64,000 nt of DNA from Cenarchaeum symbiosum A (GCA_000200715.1 DP000238.1:804154-868153); one strand, 5' to 3'. Counted from the stretch's first letter, positions 33,901 to 43,110 are shown. Translations and numbers: made by a program. Notes: generated by a model from the letters alone, not told the origin.

Positions 33901-35533
33901 TGTCAACACCTTGGAGGCCACCATAGACGAGTCGTTTGACTGGCCACTCAACAGGACAGACTACACTGACAATGTCAAGTTGGAAATCGATGGGAATCCA
34001 GCCGATACCACCTCGGCCGATCGGGTGGCGGTAAACAACGTAATCATAGACACCAGCAGAGTCCTCACACAAAATAGCGAGATCATAGTCCGGTTTGTAG
34101 ATGTGGAAGATTCCGAGGATGTTTTGTACAGCGGAGAATACACGCTTGATGATTCCGACAAGGCCCTGCTTGCCGGGCGGTCGATAAACATAACGGATGC
34201 GGACAACCTGCTTGTAATACACCGGGATACGCCGCGCAACCTTGTGATCAACGACACTACGGCTGTGAACGTGCCGCTCATACTGCACCTTGTAAACGAG
34301 ACGAGTGACGGGACAGCAGAGTTGTTCTCTAATACCACCATCAGGGGCGACGGCATCACCGTAACACTGCCACAAAACCTCATCCTGTCGGGTTTTGATA
34401 ATCTGACACAGATAATCATACAAAAGGATAACAGTACGGCGATACCCAGCCTGCAGATCGCCTCCATTGAAAGCTCTTTCGAGGTGGGCCGGCCGGACGC
34501 AGACCTCGGCCTGAGCAGCCCCGCACGGATTGCCCTGCATGATCAGGCTGGAAAGACAGGATACCGCATAGGCTTGTCCAGCGGGCCCATGACAATAAGT
34601 GATACCTGTGAAGACGACGTCATGCCGGTGGTGTCCGACGTCTGCTCGCTGGATGTCAGGGATGACCTTGTAATATGGACGAATGACCTCTCCATATTCG
34701 GCGCGGGAAATAGCCCCGGGCCAGGCACCGGTCCCGGGCCTATTACGTCGACCCAGCCGTCGCGCGGCGGCGGTGGCGGCGGAGGAGGCGGTGGCGGAGG
34801 CTCCCTCCTCAGCGGCACGGGCCTCGGGTATGACGCCTCGTTTGGCTTTGCCTCGGAAGGGGCAGACGCGCTGCGCGGCTCATCCATACGCCTCCAGCCT
34901 GGCGGCACGCTGGTCATACAGCCCCAGCTCACACCCGCTGGACTCTTGACCGTATTTGACATGGAAATATACCTGACAGGGGCGGGCGGCGAGAGTGCCA
35001 GCGTATACTATAACAGGCTGGGCGCCTTCTTTGGAAAACAGTGCTTTGGCGAGACAGCAGAATCCGAGATGACAAAGACCTGCGATGAATCATCGATAAT
35101 ATCAGGGGCGGCAACACCCGTGCTAGTCGGGGGATCCCTCGAGAGCATCTCCATACCCCTGGAGGGCGAGTTTGCAGGGACAGTAAGCATGATGCTACGC
35201 GACAACCAGGGGATAACGCTTGCGACACACGACCGCGACAGGTTCAGCCTGAATACAGGAGGGGCCGCCGCGCCGGATGCGGGTGTTCCGGATGCCGTGG
35301 AGCCGGGTGTGACACCCCCGGCGGCAGGTTCTATTGATGAGCCCCGCGCAGAGCCCGCCGAGGACAGGGAGCCGCGGGACGAGCCGGCGGCAGGGACAGC
35401 AGACGAGCCCAGCCAGGACAGGGAAGCCCCGGAGGAGCAGGATTCAGAGCCTGCGGCAGAGATAGCAGAGGATTCCGAGAGGAGCTTCTTTGACGCGATA
35501 GGCGACTTTTTCAGGTCGCTCTTTGGCCTCTGA
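27950..35533 (+). CDS. Giant secreted surface protein G2: 15-10-5 propeller blades, anchor
   Basis: 2527 residues. Signal peptide 1-28 (cleavage AHA-QQ). Three modules: SWM/cadherin-like domains start near 28034, 30697 and 32665, followed by runs in which I count 15, 10 and 5 blades of the same pattern as G1. The order of blade variants matches G1 and G3 (for example blade 4 of the first run has PRGVHVSTDGRTML). Instead of a D-x-P stalk, ~1000 bases (33720-34720) encode an extra region rich in Asn/Asp and beta strands, with the string RILATGVNTLEAT shared with G3. Then come an eleven-Gly linker (near 34770-34803), the C-x12-C domain, a Pro/Glu/Ala spacer and the tail FFDAIGDFFRSLFGL. Surface adhesin or ligand-binding role inferred. 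Confidence 0.88.
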   Translation: MIGPALKGAAMLAVFAAVLVAFAPQAHAQQLLSATFDDNGILELTFDEVVEMATFDPRGFTLSDGSGIFTIQLNPGKLITDADSDVIQFRPNDGDRRLAPTYTELRLHIAPDAISPGNPPTAAFTLPDSQYPHTLVTSTFETVNEESPQGLAFSPDGLVMLVAGNEGDSIRRYNLSSPYDVASAVETEEFDISAQEGAVTGVDFAPDGGRIYVVGSRNDIAQYTLDVPYSFDPAPQFETRSNTLVLRSVLDSGAEETQYTGIHYAPAISRLYLAGDSRNAIFQYAVANIFDVRSITHSGTLEVVDSSPRGVHVSTDGRTMLVLGQGNDMIYKYRLSEPYEVTSASLVAQLDVSDQDTNPRGFAASEDGRFVFMAGTNSDTVHRYDLGNPYDFGFGPTGEAAEIGSGGEPVVPGYNLTEDAAPTGITFSYDGTQMFVTGEENDAVYRYALDTPFNVSGAVYTDNFTVSADPQDVHFSHLGTTMIIVNSAGTVSEYALNQAYAITTATLTTAESLDQSSSPTGVAFSHGGYTIFAVGNASDSVHAYELFGDAYDLTGFITQSVGNIDVSGQETDPTGMAFSDDGLRVFVTGRDSDSIHRYDLKSPFVLSGDRYVDSVYVGEQDSSPGDIEILPGGSGMVMVGTNSGMIYNYILATPFDVTSSSYAQSLFVRSDTDEPGDIAISPDGRNMFLPDNSDDTIQQYYLGIPNDPTSAVPVDSVNVSADVSTPAGLAFSPNGTLMYVVDETDDTVYEYLMDPAWDVSTAARTANSATLVGAFAANGLAISSDGLHMLVTQSGGTVDHYAMDGPYVLPGTPAIANTLDVTGESSAPTGIAVNTDGTAIVITGSTGDRLDRYVLGTAYDLSTAVHNDTLSLAGLDNIPDGVAYSADGMKLFYVGSASDTVFAFNLDRSHSVVAAPPAPGILSAVLDGADLTLEFDKEISPSTVMPENIHVRDGSRAEGGGITLSSASVSGSTITATLPNAGDVVRYTDPVAYFDAPALSGVGGGSFPDLEDTSGSAALAQRLLDGRGALSVGFAGSYSVSNETTLPSGVYFRESGLQMFAIDQPNDNLVAYNLSVPYDVTSATFNANVSVRGTSPDPRYTGVEFNPDGSSFYLVDMTGGSGSSGAVRQFVMSEPFDITTATEASFRLVLSIPSPRNTGQPEGLEFSPNGASLFIVEGFRDQVVRYDLGTPYDLSTAVLNSTVRISSYTPTPFDVTFSPDGLSMFTIDLGGSIVRKFALPTPYEITGAEQVDSTFVGSQASNPHDVSFSADGFRMFIADNLGDKIVQYDLLRPYDLTWPGQPGRLGVNTPFHVENNPTGADFSSDGSAVFVVGKGLDQILLCALSVPYDVTTGACRIEHANVDGDPTGISFSPDGRRVFVSNATNIYQYTMDNAFAMTDSGLDLDISQKVTLDITQVPNSEGIPFTIGTAEGLALSSDGRTLFVLGTIPITAIQQYILPSPFDLRGAVFRGYSVQHSLSEADPSGIAFSPDGMRLYIADRLTGQIITYTLASPYHLSPFAERTGITDFSAADNSIEDVAVGATGAVYAVGSGRDGLYSYDAQDGRAYPLAITGTPGRLDVLSGTINMTNGVINVTFADMVDGNALNPTGYSIVNASGTEASITRADSIEVNGSSLIFDLSEEARNAVVNFSDPRLQFDEFAIYSSDDRVFPEPFALPSEPAFDGTGTNQSSGDLVFSSDGSVMYTLAENNLYSYQLGTPFDVTSAFDEDEIRRAVATGMAFPPDGDSLFMSNASDGKVSQFFVNDPFDLSGNGLRIGSANPIGSIGLGADAVPTGVTLSADGRKIFVSESRDDRIYGYGLNEPYTLLDGTGDRESFNLTDINPSGVAFSDDGLRMFVSGNDTGVVQRYDLTTPYKLEGASLSDSEPVTPGASEIAFLPGGLRAYVAGPGGINQYSLDTVKLNPPPMMRYISSTDSPMIRTGLDSMIPQVIFRINETDRLEIVTTTVPSSDLSMDLPIVRILATGVNTLEATIDESFDWPLNRTDYTDNVKLEIDGNPADTTSADRVAVNNVIIDTSRVLTQNSEIIVRFVDVEDSEDVLYSGEYTLDDSDKALLAGRSINITDADNLLVIHRDTPRNLVINDTTAVNVPLILHLVNETSDGTAELFSNTTIRGDGITVTLPQNLILSGFDNLTQIIIQKDNSTAIPSLQIASIESSFEVGRPDADLGLSSPARIALHDQAGKTGYRIGLSSGPMTISDTCEDDVMPVVSDVCSLDVRDDLVIWTNDLSIFGAGNSPGPGTGPGPITSTQPSRGGGGGGGGGGGGSLLSGTGLGYDASFGFASEGADALRGSSIRLQPGGTLVIQPQLTPAGLLTVFDMEIYLTGAGGESASVYYNRLGAFFGKQCFGETAESEMTKTCDESSIISGAATPVLVGGSLESISIPLEGEFAGTVSMMLRDNQGITLATHDRDRFSLNTGGAAAPDAGVPDAVEPGVTPPAAGSIDEPRAEPAEDREPRDEPAAGTADEPSQDREAPEEQDSEPAAEIAEDSERSFFDAIGDFFRSLFGL

Positions 35534-35820
35534 TCCCGTGACGGGCTGCCACGGCCTATGTTTTAGAATATGATGCTGCAGGTCCGGAGATTTGCTTATG
35601 TTCTTGAACCTGCACGGACAGGATGCAAAGTTTCGCAGGCATTCCACCTACCCGGCGCCCCCCAGGGCACGACACCTTGGAGGGCCTTGCTTCCGGGCCG
35701 CGGCAGTGTACACCCCGCCCCGGGGCACGGGCCTGCGCGACCCCCTAGTCCTAACTCTTGTCGATCTGGCGCAGAAAAAATAGTATTTAATATACCCCCC
35801 CCCCCCCGCTGTCTAGATAG
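35534..35820. other. Intergenic region G2-G3
   Basis: 287 bases. Nothing gene-like except the G3 promoter at its right end (TATA box and poly-C tract, listed separately). Confidence 0.5.
35783..35807 (+). promoter_or_regulatory. G3 promoter: TATA box followed by a 13-C tract
   Basis: TATTTAATATA (35783-35793) is followed at once by thirteen C residues (35795-35807), and the G3 ATG is at 35821. Transcription should begin ~25 bases after the TATA box, so the tract lies between TATA and the start site. Slippage in the tract would change the spacing between them. Confidence 0.7.
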
Positions 35821-38800
35821 ATGGACTGGATAATGCGTAGATCGTCAGCAGATCGTGCAAGGATCATGCGTGGAACCGCGCTGATCGCCGCGCTATTCAT
35901 GGCCGTTACATTTGCCATGGCGCCCGCCCACGCCCAGCAGCTAGTCTCGGCCACCCTCAGTGATGACGGCATACTGGAGATTATCTTTGACGCGCCGGTA
36001 AACGCATCCTCCCTGACCCACAACCGGATCACCGTCACCGACGGGATGACAATACAGAGCGGCACGCGCATGTCCGGGGGGGATCTTGACACGGATGTCA
36101 CCGGGGACAGGCTGCGCTATATCCTGAATGATAACAGACTCAATACCATATCCGGGTACTCTAATCCCATATTGCGTATTGATCCCAGCGGGCTAGGCCC
36201 GGGCGTGCCGGAAGCATACGGCCTGCCATCCCAGGACTACGCATACCCATACATACTTGACCGGGGCTCGTTTACACCCACCGAGGGATCCCCTCAGGGG
36301 CTTGCAATATCGCCCGATGGAACGCTCTTGTTTGTAGTTGGGTCCCAAAGGGATGAGGTTCTCCGGTACGAGCTGGACCCGCCCTATGACACAACCTCGG
36401 CCAGTCTGAACGGCTCGTACGATATAAGCTCCGAGGAGGGCGGTTCGCGCGGTATTGCATTCTCTGCAGACGGCACCCGGATGTTCATTATCGGCGACAA
36501 TAATCGTGTATACCAGTATTCCTTGAGTACGCCGTTTTCATTTGATGGAACGGTATCGTTTGAGCTCAACTATAACGTCGTCAGCCAGGACAACCAGATG
36601 TCGGGCATTGATTTTGCACTCGAGGGTCGCCGGATGTACCTGGCTGGGGATGGCAGCAACAACATATACCAGTACAACGTGTTCAATCCGTATAATCTCG
36701 ATATTACTGAGCAGTCTTTTTTCGTTAGACATACAGGAACTTTCAGTGTAGGGGACGAGGACGCGGGGCCCCGGGGGGTGTCAGTCGCGGCAGACGGCCG
36801 CAGCATGCTGGTATTGGGGCAGACAAACGACAAAGTATACAGGTACGACATGCACGTCCCGAACGATATAACCACCTCCACGTACGCAGGCTCCTTGGAC
36901 ATATCTGATCAGGGAAACAATGTGCGGGGACTAGCAACCTCAACAGACGGAAGGAACATCTTTGTCTCCAATACGGACGGCTCCGGCTCCGTCCACAGGT
37001 ACGACCTTGGTTCCCCGTATGATATGCCGGAGGGTGTGGGGGCATCCATTCTGAACATTACCGGTGAGAATAACTCCCCCACAGGGGTCGCATTCTCCAA
37101 TGACGGCCTGCGCATGTTCACAGTCGAGGCACAGACAGATATGATACACGAATACACCATGACAAGCCCCTACAATACAGCGTCGGCCACGCTTACTAAA
37201 AGTGCGCCAGCCTTTGTGCTTGCAGACGGGACTCCGGGCTTTACAGGCACCGATGCCTCCCCGTCAGACGTAAGGCCGGTGACTGGAGACGCCCCACAAG
37301 ACATAGAATTCAACTCGCATGGTAGAAAGATGTACATCCTCGGCGCCCAGACCGCGCGCGTATACCAGTATACGCTGACCCCCGACTATAACATAGCAGG
37401 GGCTACACTGGATGACACGTACAACGTATCCCAAGAAAATGGTGGGCCTAGCGCCCAGTTTGGCAGGGAGAGGACGCCTACAGGAATGGAGTTCAACCCC
37501 GGCGGGGACATAATGCTGATCACCGGGCGCGGTTCAAACGACATACACCAGTACAATCTGGACAACCCGTATGATCTAAGCCGGAGGACCACGGCGGACT
37601 CTAATCGCATAAACAACATAGGTACATTCCCGACCGGCCTAGCATACTCGGAGGACGGGCACAGGCTGTTTGTCTCGGAGAGGGACTCTGGAACAGTTCA
37701 GAGGTACGACCTTCCAACACCCTACATGCTCAATGGCGCCCGGTACGTGGACTCGCGGGCCATATTGGACGATGATCCCCAGATACACGATGTGGCATTC
37801 TCCTTCGACGGCAGGAGGATGTTCGCCGTCGGCGCCCAGAACGACAACGTATACACATACAATCTGACGGCCCCGTTTGACATAACCACAACCGGGGAGG
37901 GCCAGCGGCTGCGCTTTTCTGGCGACAACCTTGTCGCCGATGTTTCCTTTGGCGACAGTGGCAGGGAGCTCTTCGTGCTAGAGGCCGAGAGTGAAACCGT
38001 CCTAAGGTACAGTCTGGAAATACCGTACGAGCTGGCCACGGCGATACCGCAGAGCAGCTCCCCCGCCCTGGGCGATGCCTCTCTGCGCGCTCTGGAGTTT
38101 TCACCCAACGGGACACTGATGTTTGTATCCGGATGGGTCAACCTCCGTGTGGACGCATACAGCATGAGCACGCCGTTTGACGTATCCACGGCACAGCTTA
38201 CCGGGGACAGCTTTGATCCAGATGATGCGGCAAACAAGCCCGCTGATGATGTAAACCGGCCCACCGCGCTGAGGTTCTCGTCAGACGGGACGATGCTATT
38301 TGTATTGGACCAGACGGTCAGAAAGCTGTTCCAGTATGAGCTTGATAGTCCGTACTATATAGGGGGCACACCGCGGTTTGAAAGATCACTCAATGTAGTC
38401 AGTCAGCTGAGCGCCCCCCAGGGGTTTGCATTCTCTGCAGACGGCACATCACTGCATATCACAGGTGCCGGCAACGACCGTATATCCCGGTATGCATTGG
38501 GCACCGCGTATGAGCTTTCAACGGCAAGCCCTGTCGGATCGCAAAGCATAGCGGATTTGGAAGATTCCGCATCCGGGCTTGCATTCAACAGAGACGGCTC
38601 GAGGGTATTTGTTTCCGGCAGCGACAGTGAGCTTGCCGACAGCGAGGACAGCGTATACTCGTTTGACCTGACGGATTCTGTGCCCTTGAATACAGCCCCC
38701 GCCGCACCGCGCCTATTGTCGGCAGTCCTGGACGGAAGAGAACTGACCATGATATTTGATGACGACATAGATGTTTCGAGCATACTGCCGAATAGGATAG

Positions 38801-41800
38801 AGATCAGGGAGGGCCAGGACGCAGGCGTCACACTGGCAAGCTTCTCGGTTTCCGGGGGGACGGTCACGTCCGTGCTGTCCCCGGATAATGCAACCATGGT
38901 ATCCGGATATGCAGACCCCGTGGTGCGGTTTGAAGTTGGCGCCCTGGCCGGTGTCTCCGGGGGCATATTCCCCTCTTTTGACGTGGAGAGCCTCTCCCCT
39001 GTTCTGAACAGGTTTGCCATATCAGACGACCCCGACTTGACGTTTGCGGAAAGGCCCGGGCAGCCCATCACCGGGAGCGTGCGCAGTGGGAGCTTTATTA
39101 CAGCCACTGTAGCACCCAGCGGCGCCACATTCTCGGCTGACGGAACAACGATGCTCTTTGTCGGGGACAGTACAGACGGGAGTAAACAGGTGGACGAGTT
39201 GCACGTCTGCACCATGACGTCCCCGTATGACATCACGTCCCTTGACTGCGGAAGAGATGTCGTTGATAACTTGGACATGTCGGAGACGGCGACGACAGGC
39301 GTGACGTTCTCACCAGACGGGCTGAACGTGTTCGTATCCGGCAGGGATGGCAGGACCGCCACAGATCCCGATGGGGCCATATACTCGTACAGGTCGGTCC
39401 ATCCGTTTACCATACAGGAACCCTCCAGCACACCCGAGATCAATCTGGCCGGGAGGTTCACGCTCAACGTCTCCGGCAATGTAAACAATACTGAGGATGT
39501 GGAGTTCTCCACTGACGGCATGAGGATGTTCGTGCTGGGGAACATCGGGGTAAGCTTTGGAGGATTTGAGCTCGCACACGGCATAGTAGAGTACGACCTC
39601 GTCTCACCATACACACTGAACGGGGCCACCACCGCACTCGGACAGTCGATCTCACTCGGATTAATTGACCCGACGGGGATGGCAATTACAAGCGACGGAC
39701 TGCGGATGTACGTTATCGACAGGGGGACGGGCCTGCTGTGGTGGTACGACATGCCGGCGAACAGTATAACCGGCTTTACGACCAGGGGATTCCTTGATGT
39801 CGGGTCGTTAGACACCTCCCTGGAGGATGTCATGTTGCACGGCAACGATGAGGCAATATTCCTGCTTGGCGCCGGCAGGGATACGGTATACGGGTATGGC
39901 TACGGAATCGACGGCCATGCAGACTACGCCCTCGGCATCCGGGACAAGCCGGACCTAGGGGTAGAGTCCGCAACGTTCTTCAACGAGACGGGGACCCTCA
40001 ATGTGCTGTTTACAGATACGGTAGCTGGCGGGTCGGTGGACCCGGCGAGGATCAACGTGGTGAATGTGACGGGCGAGGTGGTGGCCCTGTCGAATGCGGA
40101 GATGCCCACTCTGGCCGGCCGCACGCTCAGCTTTGAGCTTGGAACCTCCAGGAACTTCACCGATCCGGTTCTGGAGTTTGGCGCGTCTGCTGTGCGCGGC
40201 GCCGACGGCGGGACATTCCCGTCAAAGTTCGCATTCCCGGGGGATCCGCTGGTGTACGAGGGGGCGCTAAACGTATCCGCTCAGGTCAGGAAGGCATCGG
40301 GCGTGTCATTCACCCCCGACGGGACAAAGATGTACGTGACGGATACAGGTCCTGGGAGATCCAGGCTAAACCAGTATCTTCTGTCCGACCCTTTCAACGT
40401 ATCGTCCGCCATGTTTGACCATCAACGCAACATGGGCACGGGCTCGGGATCATCTTTCGAGCAGAGCGAGGCGGGGATCCCCTCGGGCTTTGTATTTGCA
40501 CCCGGCGGCACCAGGATGTTTGTCGCCAGCGCCGACAGGGGATGGATCGGCGAGTATTTCTCGTTCAACCCGTATGATGCACGCAGGCTGTCGTACTCTC
40601 GAGGCCTCGATACCAGCCCGCAGGATGCAAATCCGACAGGCGTGACACTCTCCCCCGACGCCAGCATCATGTTTGTCACCGGGAATGAGACCGACTCGGT
40701 ATACAGCTATGGAGTAACCGCACTTAATGCTGAAACTGCCGTCCACATGGAGTCACTGGATGTATCCGCCCAGACTGCCGATCCCACGGGTGTGTCAATC
40801 CCCGGTGACGGCCTTGAGCTGTTTGTTACAGCTGGGGGTACAGGGGATATACACAGGTACTCGCTGGTTAAACCGTACACGCTGGACGGGGCTGCATATG
40901 ACGGCAAGTTTGGGACAGACGAGGATGACCCACAGGGCATGTTCTTTCCCAGAAATGGCGAAGATCTGTACGTTGCGGGGCCCGGCGGGATACACACGTA
41001 CCTTCTTGATACGGTCGGGGTCAGGTTCGTTCCGGCATCCATGTTGGGAACGATGCACGAGATTACCATCTCTGAAGGCATACCGATCGTAGATGGTGCC
41101 ATGAGGGTGCCAGATAGTCCGATGGGGGTGATTCACGATATTACCATCTCTGAAGGGGTATCGATCATGGATATGGGTATGAGTGTGATACAAAATCAGT
41201 CGACATTTACGATAACACGCACCGACAGCCCCATGGTCAGCGACGACAGGATGACATCCATTAACACACCACCCGTTGGCCCAGGCACCCCAATCGGTGC
41301 CTCCGACATGCCCGTCGTATCCGAGACTGCCAGCAGCATATGTTCGCCGGTATGCCCGATTATACTTACAGGAAGTGACGCCCTTGATTGGATAGAGGAT
41401 ACAATTCCAGGGCCGGATACAGAGGTCCTTCCCATAGTGCGCATCCTGGCCACGAGTAACAACACCCTGGAGGCCACCCTGGTGCACAACGCAAGCACCA
41501 CCATGAACTCGTCGTTTAGCTGGAGAGTCGCCGATCACAATGTCGAGTTGGAAATAAACGGGACTTTGGTCAATAGTATGGCTAGGCCGGTGGCGAGAAA
41601 CAACATAGTCATAACCAGCCCCGACGTCAATTTCACGTCGGATAATGAGATCGTGGTCCGGTTTATAGGCGTGACAGATTCCAACGGTATTGTGTATGGT
41701 CTCGAGTACAATCTTACTGGACCCGACAAGGCCCTGATTGGTGATCAACCAGAGGTAATCTTGATACCCAGGGACAACCTGCTTGTAATTCACGAGCATA

Positions 41801-43110
41801 CGCGGAATCCCCTTGTGATCGACGACGCTACGGGAGTTGAACAGCTCATACTGCACTTCAATGAGAGCATCCCCGTTGACGGGACTCCCACAATGGCCCC
41901 GGAGATCGAGATCCGGGGCGACGGCATTACGGTGCTGCTAAGAGAAGGCCTCGGCATATCCGGCTTTGCTGACTTGTCGCAGATAATCGTAGAAGAGACT
42001 AACACAAAAGGCGACATCCCGGACGTCCGCTATGGAAGATCCTTCGAGGTGGGCGATCCGGATGCAGACCTAGAGGTGGAACCTCCCGCAGAGATTACCC
42101 TGATTGGTCAGGGCGGAAGCACTGGATACCGCATAGACTTGGCAGGCATGACCAATGTAATAGTGGCCTGTGAAGGAAACGTGGATGGCGCGTTTCCCTC
42201 AGGAGTCAATGCCTGCTCGCTGGATCGCGGCAACGACCTTGTAATATGGACGCGCGACCTCTCCATACATGGCGGGTACACTGACATCCCCGGGCAGGGC
42301 CCCGGACCGATTGTGACACCCCAGCCACGCGGCGGTGGCGGAGGAGGCGGTGGCGGCGGCTCCGTCCTCAGCGGAACAGGCCTCGGGTACGACGCGAGGT
42401 TTGAGTTTACCGCAGGGGGCGAGGGCGTGCTGAGCGGCTCCTCCATACGCATCCAGCCAGGAAACACGCTGGTAATACAGCCCCTGCTCACACCGGCAGG
42501 ACTCTTGACAGTATTTGACATGGAGGTATACCTGACAGGGGCAGGCGGCGAGAGCGCCAGCGTATACTATAACAGGCTGGGCGCCTTCTTTGGAAAAGAG
42601 TGCCTTGTAGAATCAACACAGTCCGAGATGACAAAGACCTGCGATGAATCATCCATAATATCAGGCGCGGCAACACCCGTGCTAGACGGAGGATCCCTCG
42701 AGAGCATCTCCATACCCCTGGAGGGCGAGTTTGCAGGAACAGTAAGCATAATGCTCCGCGACAACCAGGGGATAACGCTTGCCACGCACGACCGCGACAG
42801 GTTCAGCTTGAATACAGGAGGGGCCGCCGCGCCTGATGCAGGTGTGCCAAGTATAGATGCCGCGGAGCCGGGTGTGATACCCCCGGCGGCAGGGCCCGTT
42901 GATGAGCCCCGCGCAGAGCCCAGGCAGAACAGGGAGGAGCCGCGGGACGAGCCGGCTGCATCAGATACAATGGACGAGGCCGGTCAGGCCAGGGAAATCC
43001 CGGAGGATCAGCAGGGTTCAGAGTCCGCGGCAGAGACAGCAGGGGATTCCGGCGGGAGCTTCCTTGATGCGATAGCCGACTTTTTCAGGTCGCTCTTCGG
43101 TATGAGCTGA
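35821..43110 (+). CDS. Giant secreted surface protein G3: 15-5-5 propeller blades, anchor
   Basis: 2429 residues. Signal peptide 1-38 (Arg-rich start, ALIAALFMAVTFAMAPAHA, cleavage before QQ). Three SWM/cadherin-like domains (starting near 35940, 38705 and 39960) are followed by runs in which I count 15, 5 and 5 blades. It is the closest relative of G2: same signal region, same blade order in the first run, same non-stalk region (41410-42270) with RILATSNNTLEAT, same Gly-rich linker, and a C-terminal domain nearly identical to G2 in DNA. Before that region are two copies of an ITISEG-containing segment (near 41060 and 41138). Tail FLDAIADFFRSLFG plus MS. The promoter carries a poly-C tract. 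Surface role inferred. Confidence 0.88.
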   Translation: MDWIMRRSSADRARIMRGTALIAALFMAVTFAMAPAHAQQLVSATLSDDGILEIIFDAPVNASSLTHNRITVTDGMTIQSGTRMSGGDLDTDVTGDRLRYILNDNRLNTISGYSNPILRIDPSGLGPGVPEAYGLPSQDYAYPYILDRGSFTPTEGSPQGLAISPDGTLLFVVGSQRDEVLRYELDPPYDTTSASLNGSYDISSEEGGSRGIAFSADGTRMFIIGDNNRVYQYSLSTPFSFDGTVSFELNYNVVSQDNQMSGIDFALEGRRMYLAGDGSNNIYQYNVFNPYNLDITEQSFFVRHTGTFSVGDEDAGPRGVSVAADGRSMLVLGQTNDKVYRYDMHVPNDITTSTYAGSLDISDQGNNVRGLATSTDGRNIFVSNTDGSGSVHRYDLGSPYDMPEGVGASILNITGENNSPTGVAFSNDGLRMFTVEAQTDMIHEYTMTSPYNTASATLTKSAPAFVLADGTPGFTGTDASPSDVRPVTGDAPQDIEFNSHGRKMYILGAQTARVYQYTLTPDYNIAGATLDDTYNVSQENGGPSAQFGRERTPTGMEFNPGGDIMLITGRGSNDIHQYNLDNPYDLSRRTTADSNRINNIGTFPTGLAYSEDGHRLFVSERDSGTVQRYDLPTPYMLNGARYVDSRAILDDDPQIHDVAFSFDGRRMFAVGAQNDNVYTYNLTAPFDITTTGEGQRLRFSGDNLVADVSFGDSGRELFVLEAESETVLRYSLEIPYELATAIPQSSSPALGDASLRALEFSPNGTLMFVSGWVNLRVDAYSMSTPFDVSTAQLTGDSFDPDDAANKPADDVNRPTALRFSSDGTMLFVLDQTVRKLFQYELDSPYYIGGTPRFERSLNVVSQLSAPQGFAFSADGTSLHITGAGNDRISRYALGTAYELSTASPVGSQSIADLEDSASGLAFNRDGSRVFVSGSDSELADSEDSVYSFDLTDSVPLNTAPAAPRLLSAVLDGRELTMIFDDDIDVSSILPNRIEIREGQDAGVTLASFSVSGGTVTSVLSPDNATMVSGYADPVVRFEVGALAGVSGGIFPSFDVESLSPVLNRFAISDDPDLTFAERPGQPITGSVRSGSFITATVAPSGATFSADGTTMLFVGDSTDGSKQVDELHVCTMTSPYDITSLDCGRDVVDNLDMSETATTGVTFSPDGLNVFVSGRDGRTATDPDGAIYSYRSVHPFTIQEPSSTPEINLAGRFTLNVSGNVNNTEDVEFSTDGMRMFVLGNIGVSFGGFELAHGIVEYDLVSPYTLNGATTALGQSISLGLIDPTGMAITSDGLRMYVIDRGTGLLWWYDMPANSITGFTTRGFLDVGSLDTSLEDVMLHGNDEAIFLLGAGRDTVYGYGYGIDGHADYALGIRDKPDLGVESATFFNETGTLNVLFTDTVAGGSVDPARINVVNVTGEVVALSNAEMPTLAGRTLSFELGTSRNFTDPVLEFGASAVRGADGGTFPSKFAFPGDPLVYEGALNVSAQVRKASGVSFTPDGTKMYVTDTGPGRSRLNQYLLSDPFNVSSAMFDHQRNMGTGSGSSFEQSEAGIPSGFVFAPGGTRMFVASADRGWIGEYFSFNPYDARRLSYSRGLDTSPQDANPTGVTLSPDASIMFVTGNETDSVYSYGVTALNAETAVHMESLDVSAQTADPTGVSIPGDGLELFVTAGGTGDIHRYSLVKPYTLDGAAYDGKFGTDEDDPQGMFFPRNGEDLYVAGPGGIHTYLLDTVGVRFVPASMLGTMHEITISEGIPIVDGAMRVPDSPMGVIHDITISEGVSIMDMGMSVIQNQSTFTITRTDSPMVSDDRMTSINTPPVGPGTPIGASDMPVVSETASSICSPVCPIILTGSDALDWIEDTIPGPDTEVLPIVRILATSNNTLEATLVHNASTTMNSSFSWRVADHNVELEINGTLVNSMARPVARNNIVITSPDVNFTSDNEIVVRFIGVTDSNGIVYGLEYNLTGPDKALIGDQPEVILIPRDNLLVIHEHTRNPLVIDDATGVEQLILHFNESIPVDGTPTMAPEIEIRGDGITVLLREGLGISGFADLSQIIVEETNTKGDIPDVRYGRSFEVGDPDADLEVEPPAEITLIGQGGSTGYRIDLAGMTNVIVACEGNVDGAFPSGVNACSLDRGNDLVIWTRDLSIHGGYTDIPGQGPGPIVTPQPRGGGGGGGGGGSVLSGTGLGYDARFEFTAGGEGVLSGSSIRIQPGNTLVIQPLLTPAGLLTVFDMEVYLTGAGGESASVYYNRLGAFFGKECLVESTQSEMTKTCDESSIISGAATPVLDGGSLESISIPLEGEFAGTVSIMLRDNQGITLATHDRDRFSLNTGGAAAPDAGVPSIDAAEPGVIPPAAGPVDEPRAEPRQNREEPRDEPAASDTMDEAGQAREIPEDQQGSESAAETAGDSGGSFLDAIADFFRSLFGMS

